From positions 744,001 to 808,000 of the forward strand of contig NZ_BDAI01000001.1 in NCBI RefSeq assembly GCF_002091755.1: DNA of 64,000 nt, read 5' to 3'. The notes under the pieces are model-generated. The model did no database searches. It saw nothing but the letters and a program-made list of their open reading frames with translations, and was not told where the DNA came from. Position numbers and translations under genes: made by a program. This DNA is from Pseudomonas nitroreducens NBRC 12694. Its GTDB lineage: Bacteria > Pseudomonadota > Gammaproteobacteria > Pseudomonadales > Pseudomonadaceae. This document shows positions 8,138 through 17,147 of this stretch, one piece after another; the first letter of the stretch is position 1, and each line of letters starts with the position of its first letter.

Positions 8138-8851
8138 TCACACATCCAGCGCCACACCCTCGGCCAGCAAGTGCCGCTGGAACTGCCCGGCCAGGGCGTC
8201 AACCTGGTCCCAGGGCTGTTCGTACAACTCATCCAACGCCACGTGGCTGGTGGCGCGCACGCGGGCGTCGAGCCCACAATTCTCGTAGAAGGCGTTCACC
8301 GCATCGACCATCGGCTCGCGCTGGTTTTCCATCAGGATCGCGCCGTGGGCCAGGACCACATAACGCCCGTCGCTGGGCCGGCGACGCCAGCGCTGGGCGG
8401 TGCCCACCAGCTTGCGACCGCCCAGGTTGACGTTGTAGCGGCCATCGCAGAAGGCGCCCTCCACTTCCCCCAGGCCCGGATCGAGGCCGAGGGCGGCCAA
8501 CCAGTCGCACAGCGGCTGGCACAGGCGCAGGTAGGCGGTTTCGATACGCGTCTGCTCGTTATCGCCCGGCGGGATCGCATAGACCAGTGCGACATTGAGC
8601 ACGCCAGGGGACTGCGGTACCGGTTCGCCACCGGTGTCGCGCAGGGCTATCGGCCACCCCAGCCCGGCACACGCGGCCTCGGCGGCAGAAAAGCCTTCCA
8701 GTCGGCTCAGCCGGCGCGGCATCACCAGGGACTGCTCCAGTGGGCGCCAGAACAGCAGGCCGCTGTCACGCTGGCCGGCAAAGGTGGCGTCCAGCAGCGT
8801 GCGCTCAGCATCCAGGCCCTGCTCCGTCGGCAGTCTTTGCACTCTATTCAT
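8138..8851 (-). CDS. Lipoate-protein ligase A-like protein (BPL/LplA/LipB fold)
   Basis: This 237-residue protein has LplA-type features: an N-terminal LFWRPLEQSLVMPRRL segment, a Gly-rich region around RDTGGEPVPQSPGVLNVAL, and a central DGRYNVNLGGRKLVGTAQR block containing the Lys expected for lipoyl-adenylate binding. Members attach lipoate or octanoate to E2 and H proteins. It is shorter than E. coli LplA and lacks its C-terminal accessory domain, so its role could be octanoyl transfer or scavenging. ATG 8851 is chosen because AAGGA lies eight nt upstream; the open frame extends 41 codons further without a good start. Confidence 0.8.
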   Translation of the reverse strand: MNRVQRLPTEQGLDAERTLLDATFAGQRDSGLLFWRPLEQSLVMPRRLSRLEGFSAAEAACAGLGWPIALRDTGGEPVPQSPGVLNVALVYAIPPGDNEQTRIETAYLRLCQPLCDWLAALGLDPGLGEVEGAFCDGRYNVNLGGRKLVGTAQRWRRRPSDGRYVVLAHGAILMENQREPMVDAVNAFYENCGLDARVRATSHVALDELYEQPWDQVDALAGQFQRHLLAEGVALDV

Positions 8852-9057
8852 GACGCATATCCTTGAGCGAACCGGGTTGCGGACTATGCCCGCAGAGGGC
8901 TTATCCGACAATGTTCCAGGCCAATTCGTTGCCAGGGTCGGAAATTTATCGATAGCGGTCTGTGACTCCCTCAATGCGAGGCCAGGTCACGTCAGGCTCG
9001 ATCGCCACGACAGCGTGGCAGCGGCTGACTATTCTGCAACTGCCCGGCACTTTGCGC

Positions 9058-9063
9058 AGGAGG
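9058..9063 (+). promoter_or_regulatory. Strong ribosome binding site for the GTG-started GGDEF gene
   Basis: AGGAGG lies nine nt before GTG 9073. It decides the start over the in-frame ATG 37 codons upstream, which would add a non-membrane N-terminus. Confidence 0.65.
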
Positions 9064-9072
9064 CCAGAGCCC

Positions 9073-10275
9073 GTGTCCAGGACGTTGCTCCAGCGACTGC
9101 ACCACGCCATCGCGGTCAACGACGCGCTGGCGCTGCCGATCGCCCGGGAAAACCTCAGGCGGCTGTATCTGTCGGCACCGCTGGCCGTGCTGTTCGATCT
9201 GATCCACATCATCGTGTTCAAGCTCAATCTGCAAGGGGCGAGCGCGGCGCACGACGGCTGGAGGATGGACATCATCCGCGTGCATGCCACGGTCGCGGTG
9301 CTCTTCTCCCTGCTCGGACTGCTGGCATGGCTCGCCTTACCCCCCAGGCGCAGCGCGCCGCTGTGGTACATGCAACTGCTGACCATCCTGGGCAGCGCCT
9401 TGTTGCTGGGCTTCGGCGTCGCCATAACCGGCGCAGACCAACAGGTCACCAGCAGCATCACGCCCTTCCTGATGGCCTCGGTGGCCGCCGCCCTGATCCT
9501 GCTGATGCGCCCCCGACTGGCGGTCACCCTCTACATTCTCGCCTTCGCCGCCTTCGAACTGACGATCGGCCTGACCCAGGCTGATCCGCAGCTGCGCCTG
9601 TCCAATCAGATGGGCGGGCTGACCATCTGTGGCATCGGCGTGATCCTTTCGCTGATCCTCTGGCACGGCCATGTGCGCAACCTGCGCCAGCGCGAGTTCC
9701 TCCGCCAACAGCGGCTGGAACTGGAGGAAAAGAACCGCCAGCTGGAATACCTCGCCGGCCACGACCCGCTGACCGGGTTGTTCAACCGCCGCCAGTTCGA
9801 CCAGTTGGTGAGCATGGAACTGTCCCGCGCCGCGCGCCAGCCGGCGCCCATCAGCCTGCTCATGGTGGACCTGGATCATTTCAAGTTCATCAACGACCGC
9901 TATGGCCATCCACTGGGCGATGAAGTCATCCGCCACACCGCCACGCTCCTGCGCAACTACACACGCACCGGCGACAGCGTGGCGCGCCTGGGTGGCGAGG
10001 AGTTCCTGCTGCTGTTGCCCGACACCTCGCAGCCGCAGGCGCGCACCATCGCCGAAAAGGTGCGCCGCCTGTTGGAGGAAACCCCGTTGCCGATGAAGGA
10101 CGGCCTGCTCTACCTCACCGCCAGCTTCGGCATTGCCTGCCTGGAAGCGGGCGTTCCCGGCACCTACGAGGGACTTTACGCAGCAGCGGACAAGGCGATG
10201 TACAAGGCCAAGGCCAGTGGGCGCAACCGGGTGGAAGTGATAGAGCTGGGGACGGAGATGGGGACGTTCGATTGA
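9073..10275 (+). CDS. Membrane-bound diguanylate cyclase (GGDEF)
   Basis: About 400 residues from a GTG start. Residues 30-200 hold five or six membrane helices with no recognised periplasmic sensor domain; a short coiled coil (RQQRLELEEKNRQLEYL) links them to a GGDEF domain (about 225-390). The active-site motif is intact (LGGEEF), and an RTGD inhibitory-site motif precedes it by five residues, so it should make c-di-GMP and be product-inhibited. c-di-GMP favours biofilm over swimming, relevant beside a flagellar locus, but no direct link is shown. It is divergent from the lipoate ligase-like gene across a 221-nt gap. Confidence 0.88.
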   Translation: MSRTLLQRLHHAIAVNDALALPIARENLRRLYLSAPLAVLFDLIHIIVFKLNLQGASAAHDGWRMDIIRVHATVAVLFSLLGLLAWLALPPRRSAPLWYMQLLTILGSALLLGFGVAITGADQQVTSSITPFLMASVAAALILLMRPRLAVTLYILAFAAFELTIGLTQADPQLRLSNQMGGLTICGIGVILSLILWHGHVRNLRQREFLRQQRLELEEKNRQLEYLAGHDPLTGLFNRRQFDQLVSMELSRAARQPAPISLLMVDLDHFKFINDRYGHPLGDEVIRHTATLLRNYTRTGDSVARLGGEEFLLLLPDTSQPQARTIAEKVRRLLEETPLPMKDGLLYLTASFGIACLEAGVPGTYEGLYAAADKAMYKAKASGRNRVEVIELGTEMGTFD

Positions 10276-10294
10276 GCGCCGCCTCGGTGGAACC

Positions 10295-10372
10295 TGTAGG
10301 AGCGAGCTTGCTCGCGAACGAGACTCCCGGCGACACCGGCGTCAAGCGGTTCGCGAGCACGCTCGCTCCTAC
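10295..10372. repeat. REPIN: inverted pair of Pseudomonas REP sequences
   Basis: TGTAGGAGCGAGCTTGCTCG at the left is answered by the inverted GCGAGCACGCTCGCTCCTAC at the right, 50 nt apart. Each half can form its own hairpin. This is the familiar Pseudomonas 'GTAGGAGCGAGCTTGCTCGC' REP family. It fills the gap between the convergent GGDEF and lipoprotein genes. Confidence 0.85.
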
Positions 10373-10384
10373 GAAAAGTCCGCG

Positions 10385-10789
10385 TTATTGCGCGTACTTG
10401 CGCGTCAGCCCCGGCGGCACGCCGCTGCTGTCGGTTTCGGTCCATGGGCCTTGCGGGCCGACGCCCCAGTACCAGCCGTTGTCCCAGTGGTAATAGGTAC
10501 GCTGGCGGTAGTAGAGGTCCTTCTGGCCCTGGATCACGTAGACGCCCAGGCTGGCATCCCAGCGCCCCTTGCCACCGGGCGGCGGGGCGAACTGGGTCGG
10601 GCGCTTGGCAGCCGGTGCGGAGCTCGGCTGCGGGGTGATCGGCGAAGACGACTGCTTGGGCGGCGGTGTCGGGGTAGTCGGATGCGCAGGCGGAGACGTC
10701 TGTTGTGGCGGCTGCTCAGGTTGCTGCGGCTGCACCACGCAACCACCCAGTACCAGCATGGCGCCCAGCGCCAGCACTCTGCCCTTCAT
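10385..10789 (-). CDS. Lipoprotein with Pro-rich linker and YXWGXW-like tail
   Basis: The 134-residue protein begins with a lipoprotein signal (MKGRVLALGAMLVLGGC), so it is probably acylated at Cys17. A Gln/Pro/Ser/Thr-rich linker (residues 20-65) leads to an aromatic C-terminal part with YYHWDNGWYWGVGPQGPW, resembling the YXWGXW repeat proteins. Function is unknown; the tail may bind glycan or another envelope component. It starts 23 nt after ccmI on the same strand, so it may be the last gene of the ccm transcript. Confidence 0.65.
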   Translation of the reverse strand: MKGRVLALGAMLVLGGCVVQPQQPEQPPQQTSPPAHPTTPTPPPKQSSSPITPQPSSAPAAKRPTQFAPPPGGKGRWDASLGVYVIQGQKDLYYRQRTYYHWDNGWYWGVGPQGPWTETDSSGVPPGLTRKYAQ

Positions 10790-10812
10790 CGCTCAACCCT
10801 CTCTTGTTCGTC

Positions 10813-12024
10813 TTACTTCTGATCCGGGCTGTCGATGGTGATGCTCTGCTCGCCCGCGTTGGCAGTAGACAACGCTTCGCTGCGTCCGATCCATTCGCCG
10901 GTGATGGCATTGCCGGCACGGGAGATCCGCGCGACGAGCTGCACCTGCGGGTGCTGCGAGAGCTTGAGCTGCGGCATCATCGCGTCGGCATCACTGAGGG
11001 AAACCTCGCTGGGCAGGTCGGAGACCTTCAGGCGCTTCACCGCCAGCGGCATCGGCGGGCCGCTCACTGCGCGGGCGAAGACGAACACGCTGTCGTCCGG
11101 CTTGACCTGGCCCTTCACGGCAGCGGTCAGGTCGACCTTCACTCTCAGGGTCACCCCGGCAGTCTGCGCAGCGGCAGGAGCCTCCGGCGGGGTCTCGCCC
11201 TTCTCGACCATGCGCTGGCGGGCGCGCTCGATGCCACCGGCAATGGCGCTGCGGGACGGATCGTCCTGCGGCAGCACGGCAACCAGGCGGCCCCAGTAGT
11301 CGATGGCGTCGGCGTACTTCTCGTCCTCGAAGGCGGCGATGCCGAGCAGACCGAGGGTGGTGACTTCCTGCGGGTCCTTCTTCAGGGCTTCGTCGGCCAG
11401 CTCGCGGACCTGCTGGGTCAGCGCCTTGTCACCGGCGAAATACAGCGCCTGGGCCCACTGGCCGAGCACTTCCGGCTGGCGCCCGGAGAGGCGCGCGGCC
11501 TGCTCGAAAGCCTTGGCAGCGTCGCCGGCTCGGTTCTGGGTCATGTAGGTGCGGCCGAGGAAGTACCAGCCTTCGGCGGAATCCGGCTGGGCCTGAACCG
11601 CACGCTCCAGGCGAGTGGTCATTTCTTCCATGGAATGCGGCGCGGTGGCGAATTCGCGGGCCAGGGCGACCTTGTCGCTGGCGCCCCAGTGCAGATACAG
11701 GCCCAGGGCGAGGAATGGCAGGACCAGCGCGACGATCATCGGCGCCGCACGGCCCAGGCGCGAGCGACGGTCCTCGCTGGCACCGTCGGTATCGGAGAGC
11801 AGCTCGCGGGCCGCTTCGGCGCGGCCGGCTTCGAGCTGAGCGTCGTCGAGGGTCCCGGCGTCACGCTGGGCGGTCAGCTCTGCCAGACGTTCCTGGTACA
11901 GGGCGACGTTGAGGGCGGTGCGGTCTTCCTCGGCCTGGGCCTTGCGGCCACGCAGCAGAGGGACGAGGAGAAATGCCAGGGCTACCAGCAACAGCAGGCC
12001 GGCAGCGAGCCAGAAATCGATCAT
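10813..12024 (-). CDS. ccmI: Cytochrome c maturation protein CcmI
   Basis: CcmI (CycH) holds apocytochrome c for haem attachment. The 403-residue protein starts with a membrane helix (MIDFWLAAGLLLLVALAFLL), a basic loop and a second helix near residue 100, then TPR repeats (about 130-270, with AEGWYFLGRTYMTQNRAGDA) and a C-terminal periplasmic domain (about 290-400). This is the usual architecture in Pseudomonas. Its start overlaps the ccmH stop by 4 nt, showing translational coupling. It is the last ccm gene of the operon. Confidence 0.93.
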   Translation of the reverse strand: MIDFWLAAGLLLLVALAFLLVPLLRGRKAQAEEDRTALNVALYQERLAELTAQRDAGTLDDAQLEAGRAEAARELLSDTDGASEDRRSRLGRAAPMIVALVLPFLALGLYLHWGASDKVALAREFATAPHSMEEMTTRLERAVQAQPDSAEGWYFLGRTYMTQNRAGDAAKAFEQAARLSGRQPEVLGQWAQALYFAGDKALTQQVRELADEALKKDPQEVTTLGLLGIAAFEDEKYADAIDYWGRLVAVLPQDDPSRSAIAGGIERARQRMVEKGETPPEAPAAAQTAGVTLRVKVDLTAAVKGQVKPDDSVFVFARAVSGPPMPLAVKRLKVSDLPSEVSLSDADAMMPQLKLSQHPQVQLVARISRAGNAITGEWIGRSEALSTANAGEQSITIDSPDQK

Positions 12025-12491
12025 TTGTCTTGGTTATCCAGCAATTGGTCGAGACGCGCCTGCTCCTCGGCGGACAGCGTGGTGGAAGTGGCAGCGGCCG
12101 GGCGACGGCGGCGCACGACGATGGCGCCGATGATGATCACGCCCAGCCCCAGCAGCGCGGCGGGGCCGAACCAGAGCAGCCAGGTGCGCTCGCTGACTTC
12201 GGGCTTGTAGCGCACGAACTCGCCGTAGCGGTCGACCATGTAGTCGACGATCTGCTGATTGCTCTTGCCGGCCGCCATCTGGGTGTAGATCTGCTTGCGC
12301 AGGTCGGCGGCGATCGGCGCGTTGGAGTCGGCGATGTCCTGGTTCTGGCACTTGGGGCAACGCAGCTCGGTGGTCAGGTCGCGGAAACGTTCGCGCTCGG
12401 CGTCGTTGGCGAACTCGTAGGTGTCGATGGCCGCGTGGGCGATACCGGTGAGAGCCAGGCCCAGCGCTGCGGCGGCAAGAAGTCGCTTCAT
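12021..12491 (-). CDS. ccmH: Cytochrome c maturation protein CcmH
   Basis: A 156-residue membrane-anchored thioredoxin-like reductant for apocytochrome c. It has a signal peptide (cleaved after AHA), the catalytic LRCPKCQNQ motif at about residue 43-51 giving the CXXC pair, and a single C-terminal membrane helix near residues 105-127. It overlaps ccmG upstream and ccmI downstream by 4 nt each. ATG 12491 gives the expected signal peptide; the longer open frame upstream is out of register with ccmG. Confidence 0.93.
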   Translation of the reverse strand: MKRLLAAAALGLALTGIAHAAIDTYEFANDAERERFRDLTTELRCPKCQNQDIADSNAPIAADLRKQIYTQMAAGKSNQQIVDYMVDRYGEFVRYKPEVSERTWLLWFGPAALLGLGVIIIGAIVVRRRRPAAATSTTLSAEEQARLDQLLDNQDK

Positions 12492-13030
12492 TTGCCTTGC
12501 GCCTCGTCGACCAGCCCCTGGTAGATCGGCGCCAACTGCTCGCGCCAGACCTTCTCGTCGACGGCACCAACCAGCTTGTGGCGGATGATGCCGTCTTTGT
12601 CGATGATGTAGGTCTCCGGCGCGCCGTAGACACCCAGGTCCAGGCCGAGGGTGCCCTGTGCGTCGGCGATGTTCAACAGGTAGGGGTTGTGCAGCTCCTT
12701 GAGCCACTTCTGCGCGGCGGCGCCGTCATCCTTGTAGTTGATGCCGTAGATCACCACGCCCTTGGCGGCGAGGTCGGTCAGCACCGGATGCTCGAAGCGG
12801 CAGGTCGGGCACCAGGTGCCCCAGACGTTGACCAGCGCCGGTTTGCCCTTGATATCGGCCTCGGTGTAGGTCTTGCCCGGCTCGGTGACGCTGGGCAGGG
12901 AGAACGCCGGGAACGGCTTGCCGATCAGCGCCGAGGGCAGCTCGCTGGGGTCCAGCCACAGGCCACGGAAGAGGAATACCGCGACGACCAGGAAGATCGC
13001 CAGGGGCAACAGCAGGATCGCACGCTTCAC
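12488..13030 (-). CDS. ccmG: Thiol:disulfide oxidoreductase CcmG/DsbE
   Basis: A 180-residue periplasmic thioredoxin-like protein anchored by one N-terminal helix (residues 5-25). WGTWCPTC at about residue 71-78 gives the CXXC active site, and the GVYGAPETYIID segment carries the cis-Pro loop typical of CcmG. It reduces CcmH or apocytochrome c cysteines. It starts 2 nt after the ccmF stop. Confidence 0.93.
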   Translation of the reverse strand: MKRAILLLPLAIFLVVAVFLFRGLWLDPSELPSALIGKPFPAFSLPSVTEPGKTYTEADIKGKPALVNVWGTWCPTCRFEHPVLTDLAAKGVVIYGINYKDDGAAAQKWLKELHNPYLLNIADAQGTLGLDLGVYGAPETYIIDKDGIIRHKLVGAVDEKVWREQLAPIYQGLVDEAQGK

Positions 13031-13032
13031 AC

Positions 13033-15006
13033 TCAGGCTCCCTGTCCGGCGAGGCCCAGGGCCTCGCGTACACGCGTTTTCACTTTCAGCCGGTAGCGAC
13101 GGTCGAGCGCCGCCAGCACGCCGCCCAGGGCCATCAGCAGGCCACCGAGCCAGATGAAGCGCACGAAGGGCTTGATGTGCACGCGCACGGCCCAGGCGCC
13201 GTTATCCAGCGGCTCACCCAGGGCGACATAGAGGTCGCGGGTCAGGCTGCCGTGGATGCCGGCCTCGGTCATCATCGAGTTCTGCACGCTGTACAGGCGC
13301 TTCTCCGGGTGCAGCGTGGCGACTTCCGAACCATTGCGGGTCACGACGATGGTGCCCTTGTCGGAGGTGAAGTTCGGCCCTTCGAAGTGATGGGTGCCCT
13401 CGAAGCGGAACTGGTAGCCGGCCAGCTCGACCGACTCGCCCGGCGCCATGCGCAGGTCGCGCTGGGCGCTGAACTGGCTGGTGAGCACCACGCCGATGGC
13501 GCAGATGGCGATACCGAAGTGCGCCAACTGCATGCCCCAGTAGCTGCGGTTCAGGCCCGCGGCACCGGCGATCACGCCCTTGTGGCGGACCTTGTCGAAG
13601 AAGTCACGCACACCGGCCAGCACCACCCAGGCCGCCAGCATGAACACGGCGAGCACTTCCCAGTGCAGCTCGCCATACAGGAAGCTGCCGAGGCCACCCA
13701 GCACCACGGTGCCGATCAGCACCGGGGTGAGCATGTTGCGCAGCCAGCGGGTCGGAGTGTCCTTCCAGCGCACCAGCACACCGACCGCCAGGGCCAGCAT
13801 GAGGATGGCGATCAGCGGCACGAACAGGGCGTTGAAGTACGGCGGGCCGACCGACAGCTTGGCGCCGCTGATGGCGTCGAGCACCAGCGGGTAGAGGGTG
13901 CCCAGCAGGATCATCGAGGCGGTGACCACCAGGATCAGGTTGTTCAGCAGCAGCAGGGTCTCGCGGGACCACAGGGCGAAGCCGACCTGGCTCTTGACCA
14001 CCGGCGCGCGCAGGGCGAACAGCGTCAGCGAGCCACCGACCACCACCAGCAGGAAGGCCAGGATGAACACGCCACGCTCGGGGTCCGAGGCGAAGGCGTG
14101 TACCGAGGTCAGTACACCGGAACGGACCAGGAAGGTGCCCAGCAGGCTCAGCGAGAAGGCCGCGATGGCCAGCAGCACGGTCCAGCTCTTGAACACGCCG
14201 CGCTTCTCGGTCACCGCCAGCGAGTGGATCAGCGCGGTGCCCACCAGCCAGGGCATGAACGAGGCGTTTTCCACCGGGTCCCAGAACCACCAGCCGCCCC
14301 AGCCCAGTTCGTAGTAGGCCCACCAGGAGCCCAGCACGATACCGACGCCGAGGAAGGTCCAGGCCACCAGCGTCCAGGGCCGCGACCAGCGCGCCCAGGC
14401 GGCGTCGAGTCGACCGCCGAGCAGCGCGGCAATAGCGAAGGCGAAGGCCACCGAGAAGCCCACGTAGCCCATGTAGAGCATCGGCGGGTGGATGATCAGG
14501 CCCGGGTCCTGCAGCAGCGGGTTGAGGTCGTTGCCGTCGGCCGGCACCTGCGGCAGCAGGCGGCTGAAGGGGTTGGAGGTGATGATCAGGAACAGCAGGA
14601 AACCGGTGCTGATCATGCCCATCACGGCCAGCACGCGGGCCAGCATCACTTCCGGCAACTGGCGGGAGAACACCGAGACAGCGAAGGTCCAGCCGCCGAG
14701 GATCAGCGCCCAGAGCAGCAGCGAGCCTTCGTGGGCGCCCCACACGGCGCTGAACTTGTAGTACCAGGGCAGCGCGCTGTTGGAGTTGCTGGCGACGTAG
14801 GCCACCGAGAAATCATCGTGGAGGAAGGCCCAGGTCAGGCAGCCGAAGGAGAACAGCAGGAAGGCGAACTGCCCCCAGGCTGCCGGGCGCGCCAGGCTCA
14901 TCCACTGGCGATCGCCGCGCCAGGCGCCGATCAGCGGGAAGAACGACATCACCAGCGCCATGCACAGCGCGAGGATCAGCGAGAGGTGGCCGAGTTCGGG
15001 GACCAT
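13033..15006 (-). CDS. ccmF: Haem lyase subunit CcmF
   Basis: The 657-residue integral membrane protein has some 15 helices and the WWD tryptophan-rich haem-handling motif (GWGGWWFWDPVENASF, about residue 228-243). It ligates haem to apocytochrome c together with CcmH and CcmI. Length is standard for the family (about 650). It follows ccmE by 2 nt. A 627-codon plus-strand frame overlaps nearly all of it but is a GC-driven shadow. Confidence 0.95.
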   Translation of the reverse strand: MVPELGHLSLILALCMALVMSFFPLIGAWRGDRQWMSLARPAAWGQFAFLLFSFGCLTWAFLHDDFSVAYVASNSNSALPWYYKFSAVWGAHEGSLLLWALILGGWTFAVSVFSRQLPEVMLARVLAVMGMISTGFLLFLIITSNPFSRLLPQVPADGNDLNPLLQDPGLIIHPPMLYMGYVGFSVAFAFAIAALLGGRLDAAWARWSRPWTLVAWTFLGVGIVLGSWWAYYELGWGGWWFWDPVENASFMPWLVGTALIHSLAVTEKRGVFKSWTVLLAIAAFSLSLLGTFLVRSGVLTSVHAFASDPERGVFILAFLLVVVGGSLTLFALRAPVVKSQVGFALWSRETLLLLNNLILVVTASMILLGTLYPLVLDAISGAKLSVGPPYFNALFVPLIAILMLALAVGVLVRWKDTPTRWLRNMLTPVLIGTVVLGGLGSFLYGELHWEVLAVFMLAAWVVLAGVRDFFDKVRHKGVIAGAAGLNRSYWGMQLAHFGIAICAIGVVLTSQFSAQRDLRMAPGESVELAGYQFRFEGTHHFEGPNFTSDKGTIVVTRNGSEVATLHPEKRLYSVQNSMMTEAGIHGSLTRDLYVALGEPLDNGAWAVRVHIKPFVRFIWLGGLLMALGGVLAALDRRYRLKVKTRVREALGLAGQGA

Positions 15007-15008
15007 CG

Positions 15009-15494
15009 TCAGTTGCTCCCTTGTTGCGGCGCGGCATTGCCGTTCTGGCTGGCTTCGTAGTGCTCCAGCTTGCCGCTGTCCTTGAGTGCCTTGGTGACTT
15101 CCGGCGGCATGTATTTCTCGTCGTGCTTGGCCAGCACTTCATCGGCGGTCAGCACGCCGGCCTCGTTGATCTTGCCGAGGGCGACGATGCCCTGCCCTTC
15201 ACGGAACAGATCAGGAAGGATGCCGCGGTACTTCACCGTGACTTCCTTGGCGAAGTCGGTGACCACGAACTCCACGTCCAGCGAATCCGCCGAACGCTTG
15301 AGCGAGCCCTTCTCCACCATGCCGCCGGCGCGGATACGCGTGTCGTGCGGCGCTTCGCCGTTGGCGATCTGGGTCGGGGTGTAGAACAGGTTGATATTTT
15401 CCTGCAGGGCCGACAGCGCCAGGCTGACGGCGACACCGACACCGGCAACGATGGCGAGAACGATGTACAGACGCTTCTTGCGGACCGGATTCAC
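15009..15494 (-). CDS. ccmE: Haem chaperone CcmE
   Basis: CcmE covalently carries haem between CcmC and CcmF. The 161-residue protein has an N-terminal anchor helix (residues 8-28) and an OB-fold periplasmic domain. LAKHDEKYMPPE near residue 122-133 contains the His that bonds haem and the downstream Tyr. The start is GTG 15494, which overlaps the ccmD stop (the GTGA junction); the in-frame ATG further up lies inside ccmD and would remove the N-terminal arrangement. Confidence 0.92.
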   Translation of the reverse strand: MNPVRKKRLYIVLAIVAGVGVAVSLALSALQENINLFYTPTQIANGEAPHDTRIRAGGMVEKGSLKRSADSLDVEFVVTDFAKEVTVKYRGILPDLFREGQGIVALGKINEAGVLTADEVLAKHDEKYMPPEVTKALKDSGKLEHYEASQNGNAAPQQGSN

Positions 15495-15667
15495 TTGCTG
15501 GCCTCCCGGCGCAGACGACGCGCCTCTTCTTGCAGGTAACGCCGGCGCGCCACGATGGGCGAGACGACGTTGATCGCCAGGACCACCGCGCAGATGGCGT
15601 AGGCGGACCACACGTAAGGGCCATGGTGCCCCATGGCGAGGAAATCGGAGAAAGACTCGAAACTCAT
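15491..15667 (-). CDS. ccmD: Haem exporter protein CcmD
   Basis: A 58-residue single-helix protein (helix about residues 17-40, WSAYAICAVVLAINVVSPIV) with a basic C-terminus ending in RRLRREASK. CcmD releases holo-CcmE from the CcmABC complex. It overlaps ccmC and ccmE by 4 nt each. It is too short to appear as a separate long frame but its position and composition are typical. Confidence 0.9.
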   Translation of the reverse strand: MSFESFSDFLAMGHHGPYVWSAYAICAVVLAINVVSPIVARRRYLQEEARRLRREASK

Positions 15668-16410
15668 AGCACGCGCTCCACCTCGGCCTTCACCCAGCTC
15701 GCGCGGGCTTCGCGCTTGAGCACTTCCAGGCGCATGCGCATCAACAGCACCACGGCGAAGAAGCAGTAGAAACCGGCGACCATCATCAGCAGCGGAATCC
15801 ACATCTCCGGCGGCATTGGCGGCTTTTCGGTCAGGGTGAAGGTGGCCGGCTGGTGCAGGGTGTTCCACCAGTCCACCGAGTACTTGATGATCGGGATGTT
15901 CACCACGCCGACGATCGCCAGCACGGCGCAGGCCTTGGCGGCGCTGTCGCGGTTGGTGATGGCCTGGCCCAGGGCGATGATGCCGAAATACAGGAACAGC
16001 AGGATCAGCATCGAGGTCAGGCGTGCGTCCCAGACCCACCAGGCGCCCCAGGTCGGCTTGCCCCAGATGGCCCCGGTGACCAGCGCGACGAAGGTCATCC
16101 AGGCACCGATGGGCGCGGCGCACTGCACAGCGACGTCGGCGATCTTCATTTTCCAGATCAGGCCGATGGCGCCGGCCACGGCGAGCATGACGTAGCAGGA
16201 CTGGGCGAGGAACGCCGCCGGTACGTGGATATAGATGATCCGGAAGCTGTTGCCCTGCTGGTAGTCCGGCGGTGCGAAGGCCAGGCCCCAGACGGTGCCG
16301 GCAGCCATCAGCACGATTGCAGCGACGGCGAACCACGGCAGCCAGCGTCCGCTGATCTCGTAGAACCACTTGGGCGAGCCAAGTTTGTGAAACCAAGTCC
16401 AGTTCATCAT
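15664..16410 (-). CDS. ccmC: Haem exporter subunit CcmC
   Basis: The 248-residue protein has six membrane helices and a WWD-type motif (GAWWVWDARLTSML, about residue 120-133), which presents haem to CcmE. Two ATGs open the gene (16410 and 16407); either is possible. It follows ccmB after a 65-nt gap, the widest in the operon. Confidence 0.93.
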   Translation of the reverse strand: MMNWTWFHKLGSPKWFYEISGRWLPWFAVAAIVLMAAGTVWGLAFAPPDYQQGNSFRIIYIHVPAAFLAQSCYVMLAVAGAIGLIWKMKIADVAVQCAAPIGAWMTFVALVTGAIWGKPTWGAWWVWDARLTSMLILLFLYFGIIALGQAITNRDSAAKACAVLAIVGVVNIPIIKYSVDWWNTLHQPATFTLTEKPPMPPEMWIPLLMMVAGFYCFFAVVLLMRMRLEVLKREARASWVKAEVERVL

Positions 16411-16475
16411 CAGGCTCTGTATTTCAAAGCTCTAGTCTGCCGCCGGTGCCGCTTCCCAGCCCGGCGATCGTTCGT

Positions 16476-17147
16476 TCACTCGCCGACGCTGATCTTCAGC
16501 CCGGCGGCGATGGCAAAGGGCGTCAGCGTCAATGCTAACGCCGTCAGGCTGGCCAGCCACAACAGGTGCCCGGCGGTGGGCAGCCCCTGCAGCGACGCCT
16601 GAAGCGCTCCGCTGCCCAGGATCAGCACCGGAATGTAGAGCGGCAGAATCAGCAAGGCCAGCAGCAGGCCGCCACGCTTGAGCCCGACGGTGAGTGCAGC
16701 GCCAACGGCGCCCAGCAGGCTCAGCACCGGCGTACCCAGCAGCAGCGACAGCAGCAGGTCCGCCAGGCAGCGCGCCGGCAGGCCCAGCATCAGGGCGAAC
16801 AGCGGCGACAACAGCACCAGGGCCAGCCCTGAAACCAGCCAGTGTGCCAGCACTTTGGCCAGGACCAGTAGTGGCAGGGGGTGCGGCGAAAGGACCCACT
16901 GCTCCAGGGAACCATCCTCGAAATCGCTGCGGAACAGGCCGTCCAGCGACAGCAGCACCGCCAGCAATGCCGCGACCCAGACGAGGCCGGGCGAAAGGTT
17001 CTTGAGCATTTCCGATTCGGGGCCGACCGCCAGCGGGAACAGCGCGATGACGATGGCGAAGAACACCAAAGGATTAGCCAGCTCCGCCGGACGGCGGAAC
17101 AGCAGGCGCGCTTCGCGGGCGAGCAGCAGGGTGAAGACGTTGCTCAT
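16476..17147 (-). CDS. ccmB: Haem exporter permease CcmB
   Basis: A 223-residue six-helix permease of the CcmAB ABC transporter, beginning MSNVFTLLLAREARLLFRRP and containing the family stretch SDFEDGSLEQWVLSPHPL near residue 73-90. It releases holo-CcmE using ATP hydrolysis by CcmA. Its ATG overlaps the ccmA stop by 4 nt. Confidence 0.93.
   Translation of the reverse strand: MSNVFTLLLAREARLLFRRPAELANPLVFFAIVIALFPLAVGPESEMLKNLSPGLVWVAALLAVLLSLDGLFRSDFEDGSLEQWVLSPHPLPLLVLAKVLAHWLVSGLALVLLSPLFALMLGLPARCLADLLLSLLLGTPVLSLLGAVGAALTVGLKRGGLLLALLILPLYIPVLILGSGALQASLQGLPTAGHLLWLASLTALALTLTPFAIAAGLKISVGE

Noticed and set aside
13177..15060. 627-codon open frame on the plus strand opposite ccmF
   Set aside because: It is antisense to a clear CcmF, is rich in His/Gln/Gly/Ala/Arg with no domain, and follows from high GC at third positions.
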